A DNA stretch of 16,655 nucleotides from Ruminococcaceae bacterium UBA6416 (GCA_002438505.1 DJPI01000071.1:1-16655); one strand, 5' to 3'. Shown: positions 1 through 5,034, counted from the stretch's first letter. Numbers and translations: made by a program. The notes: generated from the letters alone by a model not told the origin.

Positions 1-209
1 GATTTGTTACGGACGCGGAAAAGTCGGCATGGAATGGAAAGGTTGACAAGGCTGACGGCAAAGGGCTTTCAACCAACGATTACACCACAGCCGAGAAAAA
101 CTCTCTTGCGGACATTTTGACGCGGCTTTCCGGGCTTAAATTTGTGATAAGCAACACCGAACCGACAGCCGCAGACGAAAACACGCTGACTATTGTTATT
201 TCGGGATGA
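1..209 (+). CDS. Phage tail fibre / receptor-binding protein, C-terminal end (partial)
   Basis: An open frame runs in from the left edge (first full codon at 3) to TGA at 207-209. It contains phrases typical of Firmicute phage fibre proteins: a 'VTDAEKSAWNGKVDKA' stretch followed by 'KGLSTNDYTTAEKNSLADI'. These are linker-like repeats common in the stalk of tail fibres and baseplate receptor-binding proteins. The last residues form a short beta-rich tail. The next tail gene starts 10 nt later. Only about 68 residues are visible, so the size and the receptor-binding domain are unknown. Assignment as a phage fibre rests on these phrases and on the following lysis genes. Confidence 0.7.
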   Translation, partial: FVTDAEKSAWNGKVDKADGKGLSTNDYTTAEKNSLADILTRLSGLKFVISNTEPTAADENTLTIVISG

Positions 210-218
210 GGTGAGTAA

Positions 219-1412
219 ATGGCAACAGTTACATATACCGCTATCGGAAGCAGAGAGCAATACGGAGAGTTATTGAGCCTGAGAAGAAATGTTGACAGAA
301 GAGTTTCTGCTGACACTGTTCAACAGAACACAGCAAATCTCCTACCCAAATACGCGAGACTTACAAATGTTTCCATTGAATTGCGTTGGGGCTGCGAGGG
401 AACCATTGACGGCGACAGTAACCTCTATATCAACGGAGTAAAAATCGGAGATACATGTGTTGGACATAACAACAATCCGACAAATACCCGCTCTGGGCTT
501 CAGGGCTATTTTTCTTCCGAACAGCAGTATCCCGGAAGACCGAGCGGAGAAATACAGGTTACACTTAAAGGCAGTTCGAGAATTTGGTACATTTTTCACC
601 TGAAAGTTCACTATACATATGAAGCCCCAAAATTTGTTGTTTCTCTTTCCAAAAGCGGCGAGGGAACCGTCAGCGGCGCTGGAACATACGATGTCGGTAC
701 AAATGCAACTATCACGGCAACGCCCGCAAAAGGCTATAAGTTTCTGAAGTGGTCAGACGGAGTTACCAATGCAACAAGAGCTGTTACAGTAGCAAATGGC
801 AGCCAAACTGAATATTTAACGTCTTTAAGTTACAAGGCGGTTTTTGAAAAAGACTATGTTCTTGTATCCTATGACGGCAATGGAGCAACGAGCGGCGAAT
901 ATGGACATGCTTTTATGCAGAAAGATATAAGCGATGCGCTGGAAACCAACTGGTTCGAGAAAAAGTATGCTGTTCAGCTTCATCATAATGATGGTAATGA
1001 TACGGTCGAAGCCCTTTATTCGTCTGCTGATTTTCTCGGCTGGTACACAGCGGCAGAGGGTGGAGAAAGAGTCGGCGGCAGTGGTGATAGCTATACGCCA
1101 ACTGGCAGTGTTACCCTTTATGCACATTGGTCTGAAATGCCAGCAGTCACACTGGAGACTATAACCCGAAAGGGATATACTTTTCTCGGCTGGTACACAG
1201 CGGCAGAAGGCGGAACTAAAGTGGGAGACGGCGGCGATAGTTATACACCAACTGAAAATGCCGTCCATTTATACGCCCAATGGTCAAGTAATGCAATAAA
1301 CCAGTTTCGTATTGGGAGCAAATCTCCGGGGTTTTATTTGGGGCAGATTCCAGTGTTAAAAATTTTCAAGGGCAATACAGAAATTTACTACGACCCGTTT
1401 GCAGAAGAATAG
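219..1412 (+). CDS. Phage tail-associated protein with InlB-type B-repeats
   Basis: A protein of 397 aa without signal peptide; start ATG preceded by AGGTG. Residues 1 to about 135 form a beta-rich, asparagine- and glycine-rich domain that I do not recognise. Residues about 138-209 look like a divergent InlB B-repeat (Flg_new_2 type: 'GEGTVSGAGTYDVGTNATIT' and 'GYKFLKWSDG'). Two InlB/Listeria-Bacteroides repeats (Flg_new) follow at about 271-305 and 318-356, each with the core 'FLGWYTAAEGG' and ending 'LYAHW/LYAQW'. The last 40 residues end in a short beta tail (GNTEIYYDPF) like that of other phage tail appendages. Such repeats are usual in Gram-positive surface adhesins. The lack of a secretion signal or LPXTG anchor and the position between a fibre gene and an endolysin argue for a virion tail component that binds the host surface; that role is inferred. 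Confidence 0.75.
   Translation: MATVTYTAIGSREQYGELLSLRRNVDRRVSADTVQQNTANLLPKYARLTNVSIELRWGCEGTIDGDSNLYINGVKIGDTCVGHNNNPTNTRSGLQGYFSSEQQYPGRPSGEIQVTLKGSSRIWYIFHLKVHYTYEAPKFVVSLSKSGEGTVSGAGTYDVGTNATITATPAKGYKFLKWSDGVTNATRAVTVANGSQTEYLTSLSYKAVFEKDYVLVSYDGNGATSGEYGHAFMQKDISDALETNWFEKKYAVQLHHNDGNDTVEALYSSADFLGWYTAAEGGERVGGSGDSYTPTGSVTLYAHWSEMPAVTLETITRKGYTFLGWYTAAEGGTKVGDGGDSYTPTENAVHLYAQWSSNAINQFRIGSKSPGFYLGQIPVLKIFKGNTEIYYDPFAEE
1031..1207 (+). repeat. Two copies of a 27-bp exact repeat, 150 bp apart, within the InlB-repeat gene
   Basis: Positions 1031-1057 and 1181-1207 are identical over 27 bp and encode the start of each FLGWYTAAEG motif. They lie exactly 150 bp (50 codons) apart, so recombination between them would keep the frame. 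Similarity continues less perfectly for another 45 bp. This is evidence of internal duplication or gene conversion of the repeat module. Confidence 0.9.
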
Positions 1413-1429
1413 GGAAAGAAAGGAGAAAT

Positions 1430-1549
1430 ATGGAAAACAAACTTGGCTATATTTTCAAAGGCATTATAAGAGCAGCCGGACAAGCTTTTTGTCTCAATGT
1501 TCTGCTGCCGATTTGGTATGTATTAATTAAAATCAAGGAAAGGATTTGA
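1430..1549 (+). CDS. Small phage membrane-associated peptide (39 aa)
   Basis: ATG at 1430 follows a strong AAAGGAG site with proper spacing, and the frame closes with TGA at 1547-1549, five nucleotides before the endolysin start. The peptide has a basic N-terminal segment, then a hydrophobic stretch (AFCLNVLLPIWYVLI, roughly residues 19-33) and a basic tail. It fits one short membrane helix. Position just before the endolysin suggests a lysis-related or tail-assembly accessory peptide, but I do not recognise a family. The start and stop are well supported by the ribosome site and tight gene packing; the function is unknown. Confidence 0.6.
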   Translation: MENKLGYIFKGIIRAAGQAFCLNVLLPIWYVLIKIKERI

Positions 1550-1553
1550 TATT

Positions 1554-2255
1554 ATGAGCGATTCACTTATTAAACTGATTTTTCACAACAATGAAGCTTA
1601 CATAACAAGCCCGTTCGGGTACAGGAAAAGCTTCAGCACGGCAGCCGGAGCAACCGGCAGCTTTCACAACGGAGTTGATTACGGAACGAACTGCAAAAAA
1701 GTTCCGCAGTACGCAATCGCGGACGGGTACATCTATTCGTGCGGCTGCGACTATGCTTATGGCGGCGCTAAATTTGTTTGGGTCGCTTACCCCACGCTCG
1801 GCGTTAAAATGCTGCATTATCACCTTGATAGCATTAAAGTTAAGGCTGGGCAGAAGGTTAACAAAAATACCGTTATAGGCACAACCGGAATGAGTGGACG
1901 TGCCACCGGTATACACCTGCACCTTGGGCTTAAAAAGCTTTCCGGCGGTGATTACATTGACCCTGAGAAATGGTTTAAAACCAAGTACAAAGCACCGGCG
2001 AAAAAGTACACCACGGGAAATTACAAGGTGGCCAAAACGACCGTGCTGAACGTAAGAAAAGGCGCCGGAACAAAGTATGCAAAAAAGTCCTTTGCACAGC
2101 TTACAAAGGACGCGCAGAGAAAAATCCTCGGGCTTTCCGGCGAAAGGTGCAACGGGTATGTCAAAGGATTGACTTTTACTGTTACTAAAGTAAAAGGACG
2201 CTGGGGCAAAACTCCGAGCGGCTGGGTATGCCTGGATTATTGCGAGAGGATATAA
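1554..2255 (+). CDS. Phage endolysin: M23 metallopeptidase with C-terminal SH3b domain
   Basis: Peptidoglycan endopeptidase of 233 aa, predicted to cut cross-bridges during host lysis. Residues about 15-140 form an M23 (lysostaphin-type) domain: 'SPFGYR' near the start, the HxxxD zinc motif at His38/Asp42, a His pair at 88/90 and the HxH zinc motif at His121/His123. A 'GTTGMSGRATGIHLHLG' stretch is typical of the family. Residues about 155-231 form an SH3b-like wall-binding domain (VLNVRKGAGTKY, then WVCLDYC at the end). No signal peptide is seen, so release needs a holin, in line with the two holin-type genes that follow. ATG at 1554 is preceded by AAAGGA nine bases away. The next gene starts 4 nt after the stop. 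Confidence 0.9.
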   Translation: MSDSLIKLIFHNNEAYITSPFGYRKSFSTAAGATGSFHNGVDYGTNCKKVPQYAIADGYIYSCGCDYAYGGAKFVWVAYPTLGVKMLHYHLDSIKVKAGQKVNKNTVIGTTGMSGRATGIHLHLGLKKLSGGDYIDPEKWFKTKYKAPAKKYTTGNYKVAKTTVLNVRKGAGTKYAKKSFAQLTKDAQRKILGLSGERCNGYVKGLTFTVTKVKGRWGKTPSGWVCLDYCERI

Positions 2256-2259
2256 CATC

Positions 2260-2523
2260 ATGACAGAAATTATTGTTGCGCTGATTACGGCGTTGATTCC
2301 GGGGATGTTGTCGCTTATCGGAGTTATTGTTACCAACCACAAAGCGGCAAAGGCAACCGCCGCAAAAATTGAAACGTGTCAGGCCGTTACCGATTGCAAA
2401 ATTGAAGAGCTGACACGTGAAGTTCGGGAACACAACGGCTTTGCAAGACGTATGCCGGTGGTAGAAGAACAAATAAAGGTAATTAATCACAGAATAAAAG
2501 ACCTTGAAGGCGAAAGCAAGTGA
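2260..2523 (+). CDS. Holin-like / XhlA-like lysis accessory membrane protein
   Basis: A protein of 87 aa with one N-terminal membrane helix (about residues 4-25: IIVALITALIPGMLSLIGVIV) followed by a charged alpha-helical, coiled-coil-prone segment. The C-terminal phrase 'VVEEQIKVINHRIKDLEGE' together with 'REVREHNGFARRM' marks a family frequent beside endolysins in Firmicute phages, comparable with XhlA-type haemolysin/holin partners. It starts 4 nt after the endolysin stop behind GAGAGGA, so the two are probably translated together. It likely sits in the inner membrane and works with the holin at 3275; whether it forms holes by itself is not shown by the sequence. Confidence 0.75.
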   Translation: MTEIIVALITALIPGMLSLIGVIVTNHKAAKATAAKIETCQAVTDCKIEELTREVREHNGFARRMPVVEEQIKVINHRIKDLEGESK

Positions 2524-2593
2524 AACAATGAATAAGTATGTATGTTTACTTACAGACCTTATTTTGAGGCTCTTGAACCGTTTTAAAGCAAAA

Positions 2594-2618
2594 CCGCCGT
2601 GAGATTGACCCGCGGCGG
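2594..2618 (-). terminator. Hairpin terminator of the minus-strand cassette
   Basis: CCGCCG (2594-2599) pairs with CGGCGG (2613-2618) across a 13-nt loop, just past the stop of the RHH gene at 2625. Read on the minus strand the hairpin is followed by TTTTGCTTTAAAA, a plausible U-tract. On the plus strand it is followed by AAACG, so it is mainly a minus-strand terminator. Confidence 0.65.
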
Positions 2619-2624
2619 AAACGC

Positions 2625-2819
2625 TTATTCTTCGGCTAAAAAAGCTTCGATTGCCTTTTTTACAACCTGTGCTTGTGAAATTCCCTCGGCTTTGCACTTT
2701 TCTTTGAAACGTGCGACAAGGTCTTTGGGAAGCTGAACACTGACAGCCCCATAAGTTTTTTGATTATAGCGGCGTTTTACTTCCGAGGAAGTATGAGGTT
2801 TACGCTTCTCTGTTTCCAT
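2625..2819 (-). CDS. Ribbon-helix-helix (CopG/Arc-like) DNA-binding protein
   Basis: A 64-aa basic protein. A flexible N-terminal arm (EKRKPHTSSEVKRRYNQKTY) precedes a short beta strand (AVSVQLPKDL) and two helices (VARFKEKCKAEG, then SQAQVVKKAIEAFLAEE). That is the order of an RHH dimerising repressor. I chose ATG at 2819 because AAGGAG lies 8 nt upstream; an in-frame GTG at 2828 overlaps that site and is unlikely to be used. It is the last gene of a three-gene minus-strand cassette and its start overlaps the end of the previous gene by 20 bp. A natural target is the 18-bp palindrome in the cassette's promoter (3181-3198), which would make it an autorepressor; this is inferred. Close relatives occur in phages and integrative elements. 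Confidence 0.8.
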   Translation of the reverse strand: METEKRKPHTSSEVKRRYNQKTYGAVSVQLPKDLVARFKEKCKAEGISQAQVVKKAIEAFLAEE

Positions 2820-2967
2820 GTTTTGCACTCCTTAAAGTTTTAATAATATCAATCGTGAGCAGTAAAGAAACTGCACCGCAGATAATTCTGAACGGTATAC
2901 TGTTGCTTTTACTTAAAAATATCATTAATACAGGCAACAGAAAGAAAATGAAATCGCTTTTTTTCAC
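2800..2967 (-). CDS. Small two-helix membrane protein (55 aa) of the reversed cassette
   Basis: This frame starts with GTG at 2967 behind an excellent AAAGGAG site with an 8-nt spacer, and ends with TAA at 2802-2800, inside the start of the RHH gene (20-bp overlap). The predicted peptide has two hydrophobic stretches: about residues 6-18 (FIFFLLPVLMIFL) and about 28-42 (IICGAVSLLLTIDII). They are separated by a short polar turn and followed by a basic tail. I do not recognise a family. Overlap with the RHH gene and the shared promoter suggest that the two are co-expressed. Possible roles are superinfection exclusion, a membrane toxin or lysis timing; the sequence does not decide between these. 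Confidence 0.65.
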   Translation of the reverse strand: MKKSDFIFFLLPVLMIFLSKSNSIPFRIICGAVSLLLTIDIIKTLRSAKHGNREA

Positions 2968-3014
2968 TTGAAAAACTCCTTTCTTTGTGATATGATGATA
3001 TTACCAAGGAAGAA

Positions 3015-3032
3015 GAGGGGATTGCGCCCCTC
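3015..3032 (-). promoter_or_regulatory. Intergenic hairpin between the two small membrane-protein genes
   Basis: GAGGGG (3015-3020) and CCCCTC (3027-3032) form a 6-bp GC-rich stem with a 6-nt loop, starting 2 nt after the stop of the upstream 37-aa gene on the minus strand. The downstream minus-strand sequence is TTCTTCCTT, a weak U-tract. It could attenuate transcription or protect the 3' end of the upstream message, lowering expression of the downstream pair. Confidence 0.4.
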
Positions 3033-3034
3033 GC

Positions 3035-3148
3035 TTACCACCACTTGATAGCTTCAATCAAAGCAGCGAGTGCAATTACCGCTTTGATTATCAGCTCGAC
3101 CTTTCGGTCTGTGGCAAGCTTTTCTTTCTTGGTTTTTTTCTTGCTCAT
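3035..3148 (-). CDS. Single-helix basic membrane peptide (37 aa), first gene of the reversed cassette
   Basis: ATG at 3148 has an AGGTG ribosome site 6 nt upstream and lies about 20 nt below the start point predicted from a perfect minus-strand promoter. A longer in-frame extension to 3238 would begin upstream of the promoter and is rejected. The peptide has a very basic N-terminus (MSKKKTKKEKLATDRK), one hydrophobic helix (IIKAVIALAALIEAI) and two terminal tryptophans. Size and layout resemble small membrane toxins or membrane-active phage peptides, but no family is recognised. It is probably the most strongly transcribed gene of the cassette. Confidence 0.7.
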   Translation of the reverse strand: MSKKKTKKEKLATDRKVELIIKAVIALAALIEAIKWW

Positions 3149-3173
3149 GTTTCTCACCTCACTTTCTGATATT

Positions 3174-3202
3174 ATTATATCATACTTTGCAAAGTATGTC
3201 AA
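3174..3202 (-). promoter_or_regulatory. Perfect consensus sigma-A promoter for the minus-strand cassette
   Basis: On the minus strand, TTGACA (3202-3197) and TATAAT (3179-3174) both match the consensus fully, with the optimal 17-bp spacer. The start point should fall near 3167, about 20 nt before the ATG at 3148. Confidence 0.9.
3181..3198. promoter_or_regulatory. 18-bp perfect palindrome (probable operator) inside the promoter spacer
   Basis: CATACTTTGCAAAGTATG is a perfect inverted repeat without a loop. It fills the spacer between the -35 and -10 boxes and touches the -35 box. A dimeric repressor bound here would block RNA polymerase. The RHH protein encoded at the end of the same cassette is the obvious candidate. 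Confidence 0.75.
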
Positions 3203-3205
3203 GGC

Positions 3206-3253
3206 TTTTTCAAAACTTTTTCCATTTTTTTCAAACATTTTTTTGAAATTTTT
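3206..3253 (-). promoter_or_regulatory. Phased A-tracts upstream of the cassette promoter (UP element / curved DNA)
   Basis: Read on the minus strand, five A-runs of 5 to 7 bases lie upstream of the -35 box, centred near 3208, 3219, 3228, 3241 and 3251. The spacing averages about 10.7 bp, near one helical turn, at roughly -41 to -84 from the predicted start. Such phased tracts curve DNA and can bind the RNA polymerase alpha subunits. Confidence 0.5.
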
Positions 3254-3274
3254 ATCAGAAAGGAACGATAATTT

Positions 3275-3538
3275 ATGAAAATCAATTTAAAAGTACGCTT
3301 TAAAAATCCCATTTTTTGGCTGACGGTTATTCCGGCGGTAATCACATTTATTTACACCGTTTTGGGTGCATTTGGCGTTGTTCCGGCGCTTAGCGAGGAT
3401 GTTGTTGTCAACATCGTAACCGCTCTGATCTCCGCGCTGACAACTGTCGGTGTGCTCGTTGACCCGACAACCAAAGGTGTCGGTGACAGTGAAAGAGCAA
3501 TGGGCTATGACGCACCTAATGATGATTCGGCGGGCTGA
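3275..3538 (+). CDS. Phage holin, phi LC3 family
   Basis: An 87-aa membrane protein that makes the membrane lesion releasing the endolysin. The N-terminus 'MKINLKVRFKNPIFWLTVIP' and the C-terminal 'DPTTKGVGDSERAMGY' are diagnostic of the phi LC3-type holin family. Two hydrophobic stretches lie at about residues 14-35 and 44-61, joined by a short loop. ATG at 3275 follows AAAGGA with a 9-nt spacer. It is cut off from the rest of the lysis module by the reversed cassette, so its message must pass 750 nt of antisense genes or start nearby. A strong terminator follows 25 nt after the stop. Length and motifs are normal for the family. Confidence 0.92.
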   Translation: MKINLKVRFKNPIFWLTVIPAVITFIYTVLGAFGVVPALSEDVVVNIVTALISALTTVGVLVDPTTKGVGDSERAMGYDAPNDDSAG

Positions 3539-3563
3539 TTTAACTTGCCGACATAAAAGATTT

Positions 3564-3600
3564 AACCCCCGGAGATTTGCGTCTCCGGGGGTTGTTTTAT
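3564..3600 (+). terminator. Strong intrinsic terminator at the end of the prophage lysis module
   Basis: A 12-bp perfect stem (AACCCCCGGAGA at 3564-3575, TCTCCGGGGGTT at 3582-3593) with a 6-nt loop TTTGCG is followed by GTTTTATTTGTT. It closes late transcription before the attachment site and would also help insulate cotJC. Confidence 0.93.
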
Positions 3601-3605
3601 TTGTT

Positions 3606-3690
3606 CGTCAAAACGCACCTTTGTAGCATAAGGGGGTTACAGGCTCTTGCTTGTATATTGTTATCATATTGGTGCTGGTTCTTCGGTACC
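3606..3690. other. Probable right attachment junction (attR-like), inside cotJC
   Basis: The stretch between the prophage terminator and the cotJC fragment has no gene. On the minus strand the cotJC frame matches its family up to ACG GAT ATC GGT ACC GAA GAA, then changes to CCA GCA CCA ATA TGA, whereas the family continues Leu-Ala-His-Leu-Glu. The host/phage crossover should therefore lie at or just before about 3678, next to a GGTACC palindrome at 3685-3690. The exact core cannot be read from one end. Confidence 0.6.
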
Positions 3691-3873
3691 GATATCCGTT
3701 AAAAGACCGCGAAGCTCAGGGTGTGGCATTGAAAAGCGCTGACTGAGATATCGCAGAGAGGCTCCCAATTCACCATCAGGTCCTCCGTATTGTGCTAAAA
3801 TAATTTTTGCATAAGTCGGGTTCGGCTTTTTAATATTAACGGGATATTGTAATATTTTCTCATATTGCCACAC
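3664..3873 (-). pseudogene. cotJC: 5' part of spore-coat manganese catalase CotJC, interrupted by the prophage
   Basis: CotJC is a mother-cell coat protein of the manganese catalase family, normally about 190 aa. Here only 69 codons remain. 'WQYEKILQYP', 'YAKIILAQYGGPDGELGASL', 'RYLSQRFSMP' and 'LLTDIGTEE' all match the family. After GTEE the sequence departs (PAPI, stop) where the family has LAHLE, which carries a metal-binding His, so the fragment cannot form the dimetal site. I chose GTG at 3873 because it overlaps the cotJB stop (TAGTG) and begins just before the conserved Trp-x-Tyr-Glu-Lys; an in-frame TTG lies at 3879. The rest of the gene should lie at the left end of the prophage, so excision could restore it. 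Confidence 0.85.
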
Positions 3874-4124
3874 TAACAATCACACTCTCTTTCCCAAGGC
3901 CAGGGTCCATTGAGCCACTTTTCGCCGTATCCGGTAGCGGGCGAAAGGGGACCGAAAGCTCGCTCATATTCCTCTTTGATACATACATATTTTTCTTTAT
4001 AGGTTTTGAGCAGTTCGGCGGCTGTTTCATCACAAGGATGTGTGTCAAGATAAAGATGCAAATCCCACATTGAAAAGCGTATAGCTCTCATTCTGAATTT
4101 AAGGTTAGCTTTGCTTGCCGTCAT
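3873..4124 (-). CDS. cotJB: Spore coat protein CotJB
   Basis: An 83-aa protein of the CotJB family, which acts with CotJA and CotJC in building the inner layers of the spore coat. Family marks are 'RFSMWDLHLYLDTHPCDETA' near the N-terminus, then 'EEYERAFGPL' and the terminal 'KWLNGPWPWE'. I chose ATG at 4124 because it overlaps the cotJA stop in TGATG, giving translational coupling; an in-frame GTG at 4133 lies inside cotJA without its own ribosome site. The stop TAG overlaps the cotJC start by one base. Length is normal. Family members are expressed in the mother cell under sigma-E. Confidence 0.92.
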   Translation of the reverse strand: MTASKANLKFRMRAIRFSMWDLHLYLDTHPCDETAAELLKTYKEKYVCIKEEYERAFGPLSPATGYGEKWLNGPWPWERECDC

Positions 4125-4360
4125 CAGCAACACCCCGCAAGAAAGGGTTTGTCAAGAACAGGAAAAACAGTGCCGACACACAGCGCTTTGTCACACGGAT
4201 AGACATCGTTGCATTCCTGGAATGGAATGTATGCCATTGCAACCGCAACCGTTTTCGGAAACGCCGAAAGGCCGCCGGTGCGGCAATCTGTGTGTGCACA
4301 TGGAGTTTGCTGTTCACATTGGGTTTGTCGCTGATAACCATAAGTTCTGTAATTACTCAA
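4124..4360 (-). CDS. cotJA: Spore coat-associated protein CotJA
   Basis: A 78-aa cysteine-rich protein (about ten Cys). The C-terminal half carries the CotJA signature: 'VAMAYIPFQECNDVYP', 'ALCVGTVFPVLDKPFL' and a terminal GCC. The N-terminal half has extra Cys (CEQQTPCAHTDC), perhaps for cross-linking or metal binding in the coat. I prefer TTG at 4360 because AAAGGAG lies 8 nt upstream; the in-frame GTG at 4369 directly abuts that site. It is the first gene of the cotJA-cotJB-cotJC operon, the usual order. Length is close to the family norm. It is transcribed divergently from the operon starting at 4582. Confidence 0.88.
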   Translation of the reverse strand: MSNYRTYGYQRQTQCEQQTPCAHTDCRTGGLSAFPKTVAVAMAYIPFQECNDVYPCDKALCVGTVFPVLDKPFLAGCC

Positions 4361-4374
4361 TGGTATCACTCCTT

Positions 4375-4393
4375 TGTCGGCTTTGAGCCGACA
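4375..4393 (-). promoter_or_regulatory. 8-bp hairpin abutting the cotJA ribosome site
   Basis: TGTCGGCT and AGCCGACA (3-nt loop) form a perfect stem in the leader of the cotJ message, ending two bases before the AGGAG of the cotJA ribosome site. It may stabilise the messenger RNA or modulate initiation. On the plus strand it is followed by TTTTTGCG and could also stop antisense transcription, though no plus-strand gene ends here. Confidence 0.55.
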
Positions 4394-4429
4394 TTTTTGC
4401 GTTCAGAGCTTTTCACTCCTTGCATTTTT

Positions 4430-4437
4430 ATATTATG
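4430..4437 (-). promoter_or_regulatory. Candidate sigma-E -10 element for cotJ
   Basis: CATAATAT on the minus strand (4437-4430) resembles the sigma-E -10 consensus CATAnnnT, and the cotJ operon is a known sigma-E target in Bacillus. No convincing -35 is visible at the expected distance, so this is a weak call. Confidence 0.3.
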
Positions 4438-4520
4438 CTTTGCTTTTGTCTTGTGTTACTGCATGAAGTTAATATTGAAAGAAAAACAGCAAATAATAAA
4501 TGAAAATCAAAAAAAAATTA

Positions 4521-4549
4521 TTGACAAACGATAAAAACTATGATACTAT
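4521..4549 (+). promoter_or_regulatory. Sigma-A promoter of the DUF2975-XRE-DUF4173 operon
   Basis: TTGACA (4521-4526) and TACTAT (4544-4549) are separated by 17 bp. The predicted start lies near 4556, about 26 nt before the ATG at 4582, which has a CGGAGG ribosome site. It diverges from the cotJ operon. Confidence 0.85.
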
Positions 4550-4581
4550 ACCTGTAGATTGAAAGAACGGAGGTTCTAATT

Positions 4582-5022
4582 ATGTATACTTCAAAAACTT
4601 CTGCAAAGCTGACGCGGGTCATAACGTGGATTTTTGCAGTACTCCTTTTGCTGCTGATGATTTTTGCGGATGCGTTGCTCAAATGGTTCTTTCCGCCGAT
4701 AAGGCAAAATGTAGTCACAAGAATTTTGATACCTTTTTATGTCTGCTGTCCGGCGGCTTGGTGCGCGCTTTACTGTATAAACGACCTTTTGAAAAATATC
4801 ATCAGCGAAAAAGTTTTCATTCAAAGGAATGTTTTATATATGCGCATTCTTTCCTGGTGTTGTGCTTTTGTGGCGGTTGTTTGTTTTGTTTCCGGTTTCT
4901 TTTATGTTCCGTTTCTGATTTTTGCCCTTGGTGCAGCGTTCATGATGCTTCTTTTGCGCGTGCTTAAAAGTGTAATGGCAACCGCAACAAAGATCAAAGA
5001 TGAAAATGAGCTCACAATTTAA
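4582..5022 (+). CDS. DUF2975 family four-helix membrane protein
   Basis: A 146-aa polytopic membrane protein with four hydrophobic helices at about residues 12-32 (ITWIFAVLLLLLMIFADALL), 48-66, 87-110 and 112-128. Then comes a short cytoplasmic tail 'LKSVMATATKIKDENELTI', a typical ending for the DUF2975 family, which is usually encoded directly before a small YozG-like XRE regulator. Exactly that gene follows 12 nt downstream. The family's molecular role is unknown; it may sense or anchor in the membrane and work with the regulator. ATG at 4582 has a GGAGG site, and the promoter lies immediately upstream. Length is normal for the family. Confidence 0.82.
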   Translation: MYTSKTSAKLTRVITWIFAVLLLLLMIFADALLKWFFPPIRQNVVTRILIPFYVCCPAAWCALYCINDLLKNIISEKVFIQRNVLYMRILSWCCAFVAVVCFVSGFFYVPFLIFALGAAFMMLLLRVLKSVMATATKIKDENELTI

Positions 5023-5034
5023 GGAGGACTGTTT

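Larger units (their letters stand above)
1..3678. mobile_element. Right-hand end of a prophage (tail fibre, lysis module, reversed cassette, attachment junction)
   Basis: Gene content shows a prophage end: a fibre-like C-terminus, a tail-associated repeat protein, an M23/SH3b endolysin, an XhlA-like protein and a phi LC3-type holin, in the usual tail-then-lysis order on the plus strand. The right boundary is placed near 3678 because the minus-strand cotJC reading frame stops matching its family there. The left end, with the integrase, lies outside the window; no integrase is present between the holin and the junction, which fits an integrase at the far end. The exact crossover point cannot be fixed without the left junction. 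Confidence 0.85.

Noticed and set aside
825..1268. Minus-strand frame opposite the InlB-repeat gene
   Set aside because: Shadow of the repeat-bearing plus-strand gene with no start signal.
2528..2602. 24-codon plus-strand frame after the XhlA-like gene, starting MNKYVCLL
   Set aside because: No ribosome site, and it runs into the minus-strand terminator hairpin.
3149..3238. Upstream extension of the 37-aa membrane peptide
   Set aside because: It would start upstream of the perfect promoter and operator; ATG 3148 has the ribosome site.
4111..4534. Two overlapping plus-strand frames opposite cotJA
   Set aside because: They are antisense to a gene with clear CotJA signatures and have no ribosome site or recognisable domain.
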